Under the pieces are notes generated by a model. That model was not told the DNA's origin, ran no database searches, and was given only the letters and a program-made list of their open reading frames with translations. Below, piece after piece: positions 1 through 8,034 of a stretch of DNA of 64,000 nucleotides. Numbering within the stretch: position 1 is the first letter of the stretch; each line of letters starts with the position of its first letter. A program made the translations under genes and the position numbers. This stretch comes from Roseovarius sp. (GTDB lineage Bacteria; Pseudomonadota; Alphaproteobacteria; Rhodobacterales; Rhodobacteraceae), in contig NZ_JALUXE010000008.1 of NCBI RefSeq assembly GCF_027019125.1, positions 62,001-126,000 of the forward strand, given 5' to 3'.

Positions 1-482
1 ATGATGGCGTCGACGGTCTCGATATGCTCGAGCCCGAGCGCGTGACCGATTTCGTGGATCGCCAGCCCCTCGAAGAGCGGAACGTCGGAATTCAGCCAGG
101 GATCCACATCCAGAAGGATATCCCCGGCAATCGCCACCTCAAGCGGTGAGGGAAAGAACGCAAAGCCCAATGTATTGCCGGGGATCGGGGCAAAGAAGAT
201 GCGGATATCGGGATCAATCTGCTCTCCGGCGGCACCGCCGGGGTCTGTAACCTGCACGAACTCGATATTGCCGTAGCGCGACCACTCGGCAAAGGCCATG
301 CGTATCGAGGCCTCGAAATCGAAAGTATAGACCGTGGCCGGATCGACCGAAAAGCTGGTGCCGGCCTGTTGCCGCAAGAACTCGGACACGTCCTCTTGAC
401 TGGGCGCGATGCTCCAGGTCACGACGCCACCCGCCGTGCCGGGTTCGTGCGAGCCCCATTTTGTGCCGCTCAGTTCCGGCAT
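1..482 (-). CDS. Matrixin/serralysin-like zinc metalloprotease, truncated by the window edge
   Basis: The reading frame opens at ATG 482 and runs off the left edge, so only about 160 N-terminal residues are visible. The zinc-binding signature HEIGHALGLEH (HExxHxxGxxH) is encoded at 24-56, residues 143-153, which places the protein in the metzincin group (M10). It starts MPELSGTKWG without a signal peptide; metzincins of this kind in Proteobacteria usually leave by type I secretion using C-terminal RTX repeats, which would lie outside the window. It sits downstream of, and on the same strand as, a large RTX protein gene, 238 bases away. Role as a secreted protease is inferred from the motif; substrate unknown. 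Confidence 0.85.
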   Translation of the reverse strand, partial: MPELSGTKWGSHEPGTAGGVVTWSIAPSQEDVSEFLRQQAGTSFSVDPATVYTFDFEASIRMAFAEWSRYGNIEFVQVTDPGGAAGEQIDPDIRIFFAPIPGNTLGFAFFPSPLEVAIAGDILLDVDPWLNSDVPLFEGLAIHEIGHALGLEHIETVDAI

Positions 483-683
483 GGCCGAGTTCTCCGATTC
501 CGAGTTCCGGTGTCGTTCAAGGCCACAAACTACACTTTAGAGGCACCTCGTGAAAAGATATCCTTTCGAGAACAATCGTTAATGGGGGATGAAGTGCTTT
601 GAGAAGTGGGGAAATCGCCCGCGCCGCCCACCTGCGACAGCATGTATCAGCGCCTGCGGAGCGGCCTGCCTATGCGTTGGGCA

Positions 684-709
684 CGGCCCGCCCTGTTTCG
701 GGCGAGCCG
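684..709 (-). terminator. GC-rich hairpin after the RTX gene
   Basis: CGGC-C-CGCCC, loop TGTTTC, GGGCG-A-GCCG forms an interrupted 9-bp stem starting about 11 bases past the RTX stop codon. No T-run follows on the minus strand, so it may be a weak terminator or an mRNA 3'-end stabiliser. Confidence 0.4.
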
Positions 710-720
710 CCATTTCTGTG

Positions 721-3225
721 TCAGAGGAACTGGAAATCCTCGACCGTCAGCTGCGCCGCCGTGATGCCCTCGACCAGGATCGTGTTTCCATTCACGGTCA
801 TCTGCGCGCCCGCTACCGTGTCGACGATATTCATCGCGGTCACGAACCCGGCCAGACCGTTGCCGCCGTTGTTGATGTTCTCAACTCCGGTATCGGGATC
901 GAAACGGCGAATGAAGAAGCGGTCGATGCCATCCTCGAAATCGGTGATGACATCCGCCTCGCCTTCAAAGAAGGACGAGAACACGAACTGATCCGCGCCG
1001 CTGCCGCCGGTGATCACATCGTTACCGGCTCCGGCGTTGATCGTGTCATTGCCCGCACCGCCGTCGATGGTGTCATTGCGCCCGCCGCCTGCGAGGAAGT
1101 CGTTGCCGTCGCCGCCCGAGATGCTGTCGTCACCTTCGCCGCCACCGACGCTATCGTTACCGGCACCCGCATCAATCGTGTCGCGCCCGGTGCCGCCGCC
1201 GATGTCATCCGCGCCGCCGTTGCCGGCGATCAGGTCATTGCCGAAGCTGCCGGACATGCTGTCGTTGCCTTCGCCGCCTTCAAGCGTGTCATTGCCCGCG
1301 CCGCCCGCGACCACGTCATTGCCTGTGCCGCCCGAGACCGAGTCGTTGCCAAAGCCTGCGCCGAGCACATCGTTGCCACCATTGCCAAAGATCGTGTCGT
1401 CGCCGAGACCGCCACCGATGCTGTCATCGCCCGGTCCGCCAAACAGCGTGTCATTGCCATCCGAACCAGAGACGTTGTTGTTGCCGCCGCCGCCCGAGTC
1501 GATGTTGTCATTCCCGGCACCGCCCGCAAGCGTGTCGTCATTGACCGTGCCGATCAGGCTGTCATCGCCATCGGTGCCCACGATCTCTTCGCCGGGAATG
1601 CCCGCCCCGTTGATCAGATCGCCGGCGCTGAGAAGCATGTCGTTGAACTGGAAGAATTCGACAGAGGTGAAGAAATCCGTGCCATCGGCCGAGATGATCT
1701 GGATGCCGCCGTTGATGGCCGAAACCCGCGTATCGACGCGGTTCACCGCGACGACGGCGGTATCCGTGCCGTCTTCACCGTCGATTCTATCGTCGCCCAG
1801 ACCGCCCACGAGCCGGTCATCGCCCGCGCGCCCCTGAAGCCGGTTGTTCCCGGCGTCCCCGATGAGGATGTCGTTGCCGAACGACCCGCGCACATTCTCG
1901 AAGCCCGAGATCTGATCGCTGAACGTGCCCCCGCCCGTAAGCGTGCCGGTCGCGCTGTTGGTCGAAAGGTCGATCGTGGCCGAGGCAACCGATGAAAAGT
2001 CATAGCGCAGCCGGTCGGTGCCGCCGCCCCCCTCGACCGTGTTGTTGGTGCCGCCGCCGTAACGGAAGGATTCGTCGGCGTCGGAGCCGATCATGCGATC
2101 ATTCCCGCCTGACCCGGTGACTTCCCACACACTGTTGGTGCCGTCGATCACCTCGGCATTGCCGAACCCGTCATTGGCGATCTGCCCCGTGGCGAGGTTG
2201 ATATCAATGCCGTTGCCATTGCGGAAATCCAGCCGCACGAAGCCCGAGCCATTGATGGTGAAGCTGTCCACGCCTGCACCGGGACGCAAAGCCATCCATT
2301 GGTCGGCGTCCGGCGCGACAACAAAGCTGTCGTTGCCGCCCGTGCCGATGATCTGAAGGCCGCCATTTATATTGCCGGCCAGAAGTGGCAGTTCGACATT
2401 GAGCAGCGTGTCGGTGCCATTGGCCCCCTTGTTCACCGTGCCGGTATTCGCCGCCCCGTCGATTGCGACGGAGATTGGCGCATTCAGCCCGGCATAGCTC
2501 AGATTGACAAAGCCGTTTTCGCCGTCATTGCCTGCAAAGTTGATCGTGTCGTTGCCGGTGCTCCCCGCAACGAAATCGCCGTTGGGCGTTGCATTGCCGG
2601 TCAGGATCAGGTCGTCACCGGGACCGCCGTTGAGTTCGTCGTCGCCGTCGCGCCCGTCGAGCGTGTCATTGCCCGTGCCGCCAAGCAGGGTGTCGTTGCC
2701 ATCGGTGCCGACGAAAAGCTGGCCGTCGGGCAGAACTTCGACCGTGGTATTGTCAAAGGTCGTGACGGCAATGTTCTGATTGGGGGCGAAGGGGCCGGAT
2801 GTAACGGGGCCGCCGCCTGTGATAGAGTCGTTGAGGGTATTGAAGCCGGCCACGGTGGTGGGCAGTTGCACGGCCGCGTTGCCGCCGATCTTGAAGATGA
2901 AATCCGTATTGGTGGTCCCGTCGAAGAAGACCAACACAACCAGTTGCCCTTGCGGCGTGATCACTTCGCCCAGGGTGATCTCGAGGTTGTCGCCTGCGCC
3001 CCCCGTTATGTCCGCGCCGTCGAGGCGCGCAATGGTGATGTCGGCGTCATTGTTCAAGTCGATCAAAGGAAGCAGTTCGCCCGGCTCTGAAAAGCCCAAG
3101 ACCCGGTAGTTCAGAACGTCCCCGATAATGGAAAACTCGAACTCTGTGTTCCGTACGTCAATGACATTGTCATCGACGCTCCCGTCTCTGCGCACCGCGA
3201 TGCCTGTGAGTGTGAACAAATTCAT
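721..3225 (-). CDS. RTX (hemolysin-type calcium-binding repeat) secreted protein
   Basis: An 834-residue acidic protein rich in GGxGxDxLx nonapeptides such as GGAGNDTLEGG and GGDGNDFLAGG. There is a short repeat block near residues 170-205, single repeats around 400-500, and a long C-terminal block around residues 545-745. The last ~80 residues (from ITDFEDGIDRF to EDFQFL) look like the non-cleaved type I secretion signal. There is no N-terminal signal peptide. The first ~170 residues match no domain I can name. The repeats bind calcium and fold outside the cell. No TolC/HlyB/HlyD genes are in view, so the exporter is elsewhere. Function beyond secretion (adhesin, surface layer or enzyme) cannot be read from the sequence. 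Confidence 0.88.
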   Translation of the reverse strand: MNLFTLTGIAVRRDGSVDDNVIDVRNTEFEFSIIGDVLNYRVLGFSEPGELLPLIDLNNDADITIARLDGADITGGAGDNLEITLGEVITPQGQLVVLVFFDGTTNTDFIFKIGGNAAVQLPTTVAGFNTLNDSITGGGPVTSGPFAPNQNIAVTTFDNTTVEVLPDGQLFVGTDGNDTLLGGTGNDTLDGRDGDDELNGGPGDDLILTGNATPNGDFVAGSTGNDTINFAGNDGENGFVNLSYAGLNAPISVAIDGAANTGTVNKGANGTDTLLNVELPLLAGNINGGLQIIGTGGNDSFVVAPDADQWMALRPGAGVDSFTINGSGFVRLDFRNGNGIDINLATGQIANDGFGNAEVIDGTNSVWEVTGSGGNDRMIGSDADESFRYGGGTNNTVEGGGGTDRLRYDFSSVASATIDLSTNSATGTLTGGGTFSDQISGFENVRGSFGNDILIGDAGNNRLQGRAGDDRLVGGLGDDRIDGEDGTDTAVVAVNRVDTRVSAINGGIQIISADGTDFFTSVEFFQFNDMLLSAGDLINGAGIPGEEIVGTDGDDSLIGTVNDDTLAGGAGNDNIDSGGGGNNNVSGSDGNDTLFGGPGDDSIGGGLGDDTIFGNGGNDVLGAGFGNDSVSGGTGNDVVAGGAGNDTLEGGEGNDSMSGSFGNDLIAGNGGADDIGGGTGRDTIDAGAGNDSVGGGEGDDSISGGDGNDFLAGGGRNDTIDGGAGNDTINAGAGNDVITGGSGADQFVFSSFFEGEADVITDFEDGIDRFFIRRFDPDTGVENINNGGNGLAGFVTAMNIVDTVAGAQMTVNGNTILVEGITAAQLTVEDFQFL
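985..1590 (-). repeat. Tandem RTX nonapeptide-coding repeats
   Basis: About twenty degenerate 27-base units encode GG-x-G-(N/D)-D-x-(L/I)-x. On the plus strand they show as recurring gtcattgcc / gtcgttgcc blocks. The repetition also opens long spurious reading frames on the opposite strand. Confidence 0.85.
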
Positions 3226-3338
3226 TGCGTTTCCCTTTTCGGTCGGTTCTGAAGTATCTGCCGGATACTAACCCTCACGAAAGCGTGACTTCAACGATTT
3301 TCCCTATGTTTACAGAATTGCAGCCTAGGGTAGATTGC

Positions 3339-3370
3339 AAAAAAAAGGGGGTGCCTTTGACACCCCCTTT
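3339..3370 (-). terminator. Strong rho-independent terminator of the DUF2793 cassette
   Basis: A 7-bp perfect stem GGGGGTG / CACCCCC with loop CCTTTGA is followed on the minus strand by eight T residues (plus-strand A8 at 3339-3346). It lies about 40 bases past the stop of the 3412-3774 gene. A short TTT on the other side gives weak activity in the plus direction at most. Confidence 0.9.
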
Positions 3371-3411
3371 CATGAGTTTTGGACCGGGTCGCAGGGCCGT
3401 GGATCTGTGCC

Positions 3412-3774
3412 TCAGAACCGCGCCGCCAATTCGGCCACGCCCTCGGGCACCACCGGCCAGGCCGGATCGTCGCCCGCCTCGATGGCGCGGCGGCACTCGG
3501 CCTGCATCGCGGCCACCCATGCTTTCCAGCCCTGCGCCAGCGTCAGATCGCCCTCTTGCAGACCGGACGCCGCCAGAGCATCGGCGCGGGGCACAGCGTC
3601 GAGCACGGCAGCGGTGAACACGATCCCGGCCTGCGCGATGTTCATCTGCGTGGCCTCGGACCCCACGGCGAGGATGCGCGCGCGGCACTCGGCCTTGATC
3701 GTGGCGGCGCGGGCAAGCGCTGCGGCCTGCGCCTTGGTTTCGGCGGTGATGGCTTGGGTGAAATCAATCTGCAT
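3412..3774 (-). CDS. Small tail-fibre-associated protein (DUF4376-like), hypothetical
   Basis: A 120-residue, mostly helical, alanine-rich protein. The stretch KAECRARIL and the C-terminal PVVPEGVAELAARF resemble small proteins found after phage tail-fibre genes in Rhodobacteraceae (family resemblance from memory, moderate certainty). The start chosen is ATG 3774, overlapping the upstream stop by 11 bases (ATGCAGATTGA); ATG 3792, six codons earlier, is the alternative. It is the last gene before a strong terminator, so it belongs to the three-gene DUF2793 unit. Its function is unknown. Confidence 0.75.
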   Translation of the reverse strand: MQIDFTQAITAETKAQAAALARAATIKAECRARILAVGSEATQMNIAQAGIVFTAAVLDAVPRADALAASGLQEGDLTLAQGWKAWVAAMQAECRRAIEAGDDPAWPVVPEGVAELAARF

Positions 3775-4081
3775 CGGTGATGTCCATTTCATAGGGCGGC
3801 AGGGTCACGGGGCCGTCGCCCGTGAGGGTCAGGGGCGCAGGAAAGAGCGTTTCCTGCGGCGCATTGGCCCCGTGCGGCAGGACGAGCGAGAGGCGCAGCG
3901 CGCCGCCCACCCGCTCGACCGGGCCTGCGAACCAGTCGCTTGCAATCGCCTCGCGCGGCAGGGTCGCGCCCTCGGGCAGAGGCGCGAAATCGAACACCTC
4001 GCCGTTGATCGTGAGCGCATCGCCTTGGCGGCTCAGGGTCAGGGGCGCGTCGCGGCGGGTGGGGGAAAGGGTGATCTGCAT
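3764..4081 (-). CDS. Hypothetical 105-residue protein of the DUF2793 cassette
   Basis: A small protein beginning MQITLSPTRRDAPLTLS. It is compact, beta-rich and acidic at its end (MDITDAD), with no signal peptide or membrane segment. The start ATG 4081 is supported by a good ribosome site (AAAGGAG) 6 bases upstream and lies 11 bases after the DUF2793 stop. Its stop overlaps the start of the next gene, which suggests translational coupling. I do not recognise a named family. Context suggests a spike or tail-fibre accessory or assembly factor (inference). Confidence 0.8.
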   Translation of the reverse strand: MQITLSPTRRDAPLTLSRQGDALTINGEVFDFAPLPEGATLPREAIASDWFAGPVERVGGALRLSLVLPHGANAPQETLFPAPLTLTGDGPVTLPPYEMDITDAD

Positions 4082-4092
4082 GGCGGTCTCCT

Positions 4093-5421
4093 TTAGAACC
4101 AACGGCCAAGGGCGGTGACGCGGAATTCGCTGGAACTGCTGGTAGACAGCAGGCGCAGGCCAAGAACGGAGCACGCAGCGTTGTTTGACGAAAACGGCGA
4201 CAGCCACGCCCGTCCTATGTTTGTCGATGCCCCCGTGATCGCGGCTTTCGTTCCCGCCGCGAAACCCGCCGGGAATGTCCAGTTGACCGCCGCAGCACTC
4301 GCAAAGCCCGCACCCTCTGCCACGTTGATCGCCCCAAGCATCAGCGTGTGCCAGCATAGCTGTGTGCCATCCGCAAAGCGGACATAATCGCCGTTGGCGT
4401 TGCTGCCGCGCTCGATGACCGCCCCCGTGGCCACGCCGCCGGACTGGCTGACGGTGCCAAGCAGGCTTGCTTGGGTATAGACATGCCGCCACGGCTGCCA
4501 CGCGCCGCCGGTGTAGCGGCGGGTATGGATCGCATCCGCCGTGATCGGCTTGTAGGTTTGCACGATGTCGCTGGGGCCATACCGTTCGATCTGCATGACG
4601 CCAAACAGGGTTGCGCCGGTTGCGCCCGCGGGAAATGTGCCCGCCGCCGAGTTGATGACCCGGTGAAACCCGGCAGGTGTCGTGATCGCGTCCAGATCGG
4701 CCAGATTGGCCGGGGTGCCGACAGCGCCAAGACCAAAAGCCCCGACCGCCAGCACCCGGCCCGCCGTGGCATCGGTGGGGCTGGATTGCACCCCCGCACC
4801 GCTGAGACGCCCGGTTTGGGCGTTGACGCGAAGCGCCTCGGTCCAGTTGGTGCCGTCGGCGCTGACCTTGATGGAAAGGTCGTCCTGCCCGGCGATGCCC
4901 ATTTCGGCGCGGCCCGAGAACCCCGTCTGGAAAAGCAGGCTTGCGGTGTCCGCAGCGGTGGCCTTGTTGATCTTGAGCTGGTGGCCCGCGCCAGCATGGC
5001 TGAGCAAGGTCGCCTCTGCGGACACGCTCAGACGGTTGAGCGCATCGGCATCCGTGGCAATGCCCAGCCTCGCGATCCGTTCCGGAAACCGCTGCCACGT
5101 GCCGTCGCGGTAAAGACGCACATCGGCGGTGCCGCGCGCGGTCGCGATCCAGCCCTCTTGCGGTGCGACAAAGGTCCAGGCTTCGCCGAGAAAGACGGCG
5201 ATTTGCCCGTCCTGTCCGGCCCAGACCCCCATCGCCCCTTGACCCAGCGCATAGCGCGCGCCGGTGTCGGGGGCTGCCGGGGGCTCTGTCGCCTCGAACC
5301 CGTCCAACGCCATCTGGACCAGAATATCCAGCCGCTGCACAGCCTCATTATGGGTCACATGCTTTTGCGCCTGCGACGGGGCGATAAACGGCAGGTCTAG
5401 GCGGGCAGATACATCCGACAT
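4093..5421 (-). CDS. DUF2793 protein with tail-fibre/spike-like C-terminus
   Basis: A 442-residue protein. The N-terminus (RLDLPFIAPSQAQKHVTHNEA, residues ~6-27) is the hallmark of DUF2793, found in Rhodobacterales phages and near gene transfer agent loci. The middle (~200-330) contains a pyocin-knob-like pattern (GFHRVINSAAGTFP, ending in TRRYTGGAWQPWRH), and the C-terminal ~90 residues resemble tail-fibre tips (DGTQLCWHT). In Rhodobacter capsulatus, host-encoded GTA head spikes reside in a comparable small cassette; equivalence here is inference. No capsid, portal or terminase genes are present, so this is a detached receptor-binding module rather than a prophage. The start ATG 5421 has SD GGAGAG. 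Confidence 0.85.
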   Translation of the reverse strand: MSDVSARLDLPFIAPSQAQKHVTHNEAVQRLDILVQMALDGFEATEPPAAPDTGARYALGQGAMGVWAGQDGQIAVFLGEAWTFVAPQEGWIATARGTADVRLYRDGTWQRFPERIARLGIATDADALNRLSVSAEATLLSHAGAGHQLKINKATAADTASLLFQTGFSGRAEMGIAGQDDLSIKVSADGTNWTEALRVNAQTGRLSGAGVQSSPTDATAGRVLAVGAFGLGAVGTPANLADLDAITTPAGFHRVINSAAGTFPAGATGATLFGVMQIERYGPSDIVQTYKPITADAIHTRRYTGGAWQPWRHVYTQASLLGTVSQSGGVATGAVIERGSNANGDYVRFADGTQLCWHTLMLGAINVAEGAGFASAAAVNWTFPAGFAAGTKAAITGASTNIGRAWLSPFSSNNAACSVLGLRLLSTSSSSEFRVTALGRWF

Positions 5422-5423
5422 CG

Positions 5424-5454
5424 GTCTCTCCAGAACGGTTGCGCGGGGAGAGAC
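5424..5454 (-). promoter_or_regulatory. Hairpin sequestering the ribosome site of the DUF2793 gene
   Basis: GTCTCTCC at 5424-5431 and GGAGAGAC at 5447-5454 form a perfect 8-bp inverted repeat with a 15-base loop, directly upstream of ATG 5421. In the minus-strand mRNA the arm next to the start codon contains the Shine-Dalgarno GGAGAG, so the structure could limit initiation. Confidence 0.5.
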
Positions 5455-5739
5455 TCGGAAAACGGGCTTACCAACCCATTAACAGAAGGCGCGCGTGCAG
5501 GGTATCTATAGGATTACGTTGAGAAACCCGGCCTGCCCCGATCCTGCCCACCGCCGAGGCGCCCGCCGTCGGATCCCGTGCGAAAAGGGATGCAGCCCGC
5601 GCCGGACATGCTATCTTGCGGCAGGAATCGGAGGGCCGAACTCATTACTCGAAACCGCTTTTTCAGCACGACGCCTTTCGACGTGGACGTTTGACAGGAC
5701 CGGGGATCGCAGATCTTCGCTTTGACCAAGGAGTTTGAC
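5455..5739. other. Intergenic region between the DUF2793 cassette and the betaine-binding gene
   Basis: A divergent promoter region of about 285 bases. A TTGACA at 5692-5697 could be a -35 for the plus-strand gene but no convincing -10 follows. An open frame at 5495-5725 lacks a ribosome site and family resemblance, so I do not call a gene here. Confidence 0.4.
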
Positions 5740-6684
5740 ATGAAATCTACCTGCTGCGCGCTTGCGCTCTTTGCCCTTGCCCTGCCCGCATCGGCGGCGG
5801 ATCTCGGGAAATCCGAAGAGCCCATCAAACTGGCGCTGACGCAAGAGACCAGCGCCCAGATCACCGCGCATGTGGCGGGCGAATTGCTCAAGGCGGCGGG
5901 CTATACGGTCGAGTTCGTGGCGGTCGAGGACATTGCCGTGTTTCGCCAGATGGGCCGGGGCAATATCGACGCCAATCTCGAGATTTGGCCCGCCAATGCC
6001 GCGCCGTCCTATCGCGACATGGTGATGGACCGCGAATTGGTCGAGATGGGCGATCTGGGCCTGACCATGGCCGAAGGGCTGGCCTATCCCGCGCATATGG
6101 AGGCGAGCTGTCCCGGTCTGCCCGCGCTTGACGCCCTGCGCGCCTGCACCTCGGCCTTTGCCACCGATGGCGGCACGCCGGTGTTGATCGACTATCCAAG
6201 CGCATGGGACGGTCAGGGTGCCGATCTCATGGCTGCGCTTGATCTGCCCTTTACCGCAACCCCCGCGGCGTCGGAGGAGGCTCTGGTCGAGGCATTGGTC
6301 AAGGCGAGCACCGATGGCACGCCCGCGCTTGCGATGTTCTGGCAACCGCACTGGGCCGTGGCTGCGCATGACCTGCGCTTTGTCGAACTGCCCGAGGCGG
6401 AAGCCGCCTGTTTCGAGGACGCAAGCTGGGGGCCGAACCCGAATGCCGTGGGCGATTGCGGTTTCCCCGCGATTTCGTCGGTCAAGGCCATCGTCAAAGG
6501 GTTCAAGTCGCGCTGGCCCGCCGCCTATATCCTGATCAAGGATTTCCAGATGGACAATGACACCCTCGCCGCCCTGCTGACCGCAGTCGAGCGCGATGGC
6601 CGCCCGATCGCGGAAGCCGCGGCAGAGTGGGCCGCAGCGAATGAAGAAAGCTGGCGTCCGCTGGTGGAGAGCGCCACCAACTGA
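5740..6684 (+). CDS. Glycine betaine/choline-type ABC transporter substrate-binding protein (OpuAC-like)
   Basis: A 314-residue precursor. The signal peptide MKSTCCALALFALALPASAA ends near residue 20. The mature part carries the OpuAC/ProX fold pattern: IKLALTQETSAQITAHVAGELL, then NLEIWPAN, MFWQPHW (an aromatic quaternary-amine cage is plausible) and a C-terminal FQMDNDTLAALLTAVE. I chose ATG 5740 over the upstream ATG at 5722 because AAGGAG sits correctly before it and the signal peptide then starts cleanly. No permease or ATPase gene is adjacent, so the transporter partners must be elsewhere, or the protein serves as a stand-alone receptor. Confidence 0.88.
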   Translation: MKSTCCALALFALALPASAADLGKSEEPIKLALTQETSAQITAHVAGELLKAAGYTVEFVAVEDIAVFRQMGRGNIDANLEIWPANAAPSYRDMVMDRELVEMGDLGLTMAEGLAYPAHMEASCPGLPALDALRACTSAFATDGGTPVLIDYPSAWDGQGADLMAALDLPFTATPAASEEALVEALVKASTDGTPALAMFWQPHWAVAAHDLRFVELPEAEAACFEDASWGPNPNAVGDCGFPAISSVKAIVKGFKSRWPAAYILIKDFQMDNDTLAALLTAVERDGRPIAEAAAEWAAANEESWRPLVESATN

Positions 6685-6700
6685 GAGGGAAAAGACCGGG

Positions 6701-6721
6701 GGGCGCGCGACAAGCGCGCCC
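6701..6721 (+). terminator. Hairpin after the betaine-binding protein gene
   Basis: A perfect 8-bp stem GGGCGCGC / GCGCGCCC with a GACAA loop begins 17 bases after the stop. There is no T-run, so termination would have to be structure- or Rho-assisted. Confidence 0.5.
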
Positions 6722-6885
6722 GGCGCGGACCAAGGTGATGAAGGGCTTGACGCGCGGACGTGCAACGCCTTGGTGGACCTTGCCCGGCCATGCGACATGC
6801 GCGACGGCGACAAGAACCCGCCGCCTGGTCCACGTGATCGCGCGGCGAACATGACTCTGTCGAGGCGTCGCGGGAAAGGGAATGG

Positions 6886-7902
6886 ATGCAAAGCCGTCGT
6901 CTTTTGATCATCGGGTTTTCCAATGTCGCCACGGGGTCGGGGTTTTCGCTGCCCACCATCGACCGGCTTCGATCCCTGACCCCTGATGTCGAGGTGTTTC
7001 GCGTCGGGCTTGGGGCGCAGCAGCCGCACGTCATTCCGCCGTATCTCCGGTGTGCCGCGGCCAAGCTGGGGCCGTTCAGCCATGTTTTGTTCGAAGTGAA
7101 CGCGTCGGCCTTTGCACTCCACCCGCTGTCGACACCGGACCGCGGCCGCGACCTGCTTCTCGACATGATGCTTGCGGTTCGGGAAATCGGGGCGGAACCG
7201 GCCTTTTTCCTGCACTACCGTCGTTGGAAGGCACCGCTTCATCATGATTTCAACGCTCAGACCCGCCAATTCTGCGACGAGTTCGCCATTCCGCTTCTCG
7301 ACATGGCCGAAAGCTGGGTCGCCGAGGTCGGTGCCGATGTCGTGGCGTCGCTGCTGCGCGATGAGGTCCACACGACGTTTGAAGGGGGCGAGGTCATGGC
7401 CGACCGCCTAGCCCCGTTTCTCATGCGGTGTCTCGATCGGGCGGGGTGGTTCCGCGAGGTGGTCCTGCCCAGGCCGATCTGGCGTCGTGGCATGCTCGAC
7501 ACAGCCGAATTTCTTGCAGACCACCCGCTCGAGCGCCATGACTGCATGGATTTGCCGCTCGACTATGTCCGCCTCGAAAACACGGATGCGATTGTGCGGT
7601 TCGAGAAGGAGCATCACGCGCAGGCGCTTGTCTACATGTTCCACCCGGCGGGCGGACGCATGGCCCTGCATCTCGCGCCCTCCGGGCAGTGCCTTCAGGT
7701 CGCGACCATTGATCCTTTCAGCTACGCCCCGAGAATCGGGACCGCCGCCTTTGATTTCCACCGTGGCCTTCGGGTGCGTGACATCAGGATCACCCGGACC
7801 GAGGAGGCACCTGACATCCAGCTTCTCAAGGGCGCAGTAGAGCGGCCTTTGCGCAGCTACATCGGCCCCCTGCTCACGCTCGAGCCTGCGACCATGGCGT
7901 GA
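6886..7902 (+). CDS. SGNH-hydrolase-like protein with extra C-terminal domain
   Basis: A 338-residue cytoplasmic-looking protein without signal peptide. Near the N-terminus GFSNVATGSG resembles block I of SGNH/GDSL hydrolases, and DEVHTTFEGG around residues 160-170 matches the D-x-x-H of block V. Residues ~185-338 form a separate domain that I do not recognise, rich in aromatic and charged residues. This type of protein often occurs with surface polysaccharide genes, but none is adjacent here. Catalytic activity is uncertain because the block I serine environment (GFSN rather than GDS) is atypical. The start at ATG 6886 follows GGGAATGG. Confidence 0.7.
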   Translation: MQSRRLLIIGFSNVATGSGFSLPTIDRLRSLTPDVEVFRVGLGAQQPHVIPPYLRCAAAKLGPFSHVLFEVNASAFALHPLSTPDRGRDLLLDMMLAVREIGAEPAFFLHYRRWKAPLHHDFNAQTRQFCDEFAIPLLDMAESWVAEVGADVVASLLRDEVHTTFEGGEVMADRLAPFLMRCLDRAGWFREVVLPRPIWRRGMLDTAEFLADHPLERHDCMDLPLDYVRLENTDAIVRFEKEHHAQALVYMFHPAGGRMALHLAPSGQCLQVATIDPFSYAPRIGTAAFDFHRGLRVRDIRITRTEEAPDIQLLKGAVERPLRSYIGPLLTLEPATMA

Positions 7903-7943
7903 GGTCGGATCACTGGCCCTGCCGCGCCCCTTCGACACCATCT

Positions 7944-8001
7944 CCGTCCCGGGCTTGACCCGGGACCTCGCCGAGGCAGCGTCGAGCCCCCGGTTCGGGG
8001 C
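7944..8001 (+). repeat. Double-hairpin dispersed repeat, copy 1
   Basis: Hairpin A: GTCCCGGG / CCCGGGAC (7946-7966, loop CTTGA). Hairpin B: GCCCC / GGGGC (7986-8001). The spacer starts with CTCGCCGAGGCAG. A near-identical element lies inverted at 44312-44375. Both sit between convergent genes. It resembles REP-type palindromes and may also work as a bidirectional transcription barrier. Confidence 0.75.
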
Positions 8002-8034
8002 AGGGGGATGTAACGCCGATCAGGCGCGCGTGCG

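Noticed and set aside
589..1995. A 468-codon plus-strand frame antisense to the RTX repeats
   Set aside because: The translation is a Val/Ala-rich echo of the RTX repeat (recurrent VVA.A..., VIA.A...), generated by repeat periodicity on the other strand; no ribosome site.
5495..5725. Short open frame upstream of the betaine-binding protein
   Set aside because: No Shine-Dalgarno, no recognisable family and overlap with the promoter region.
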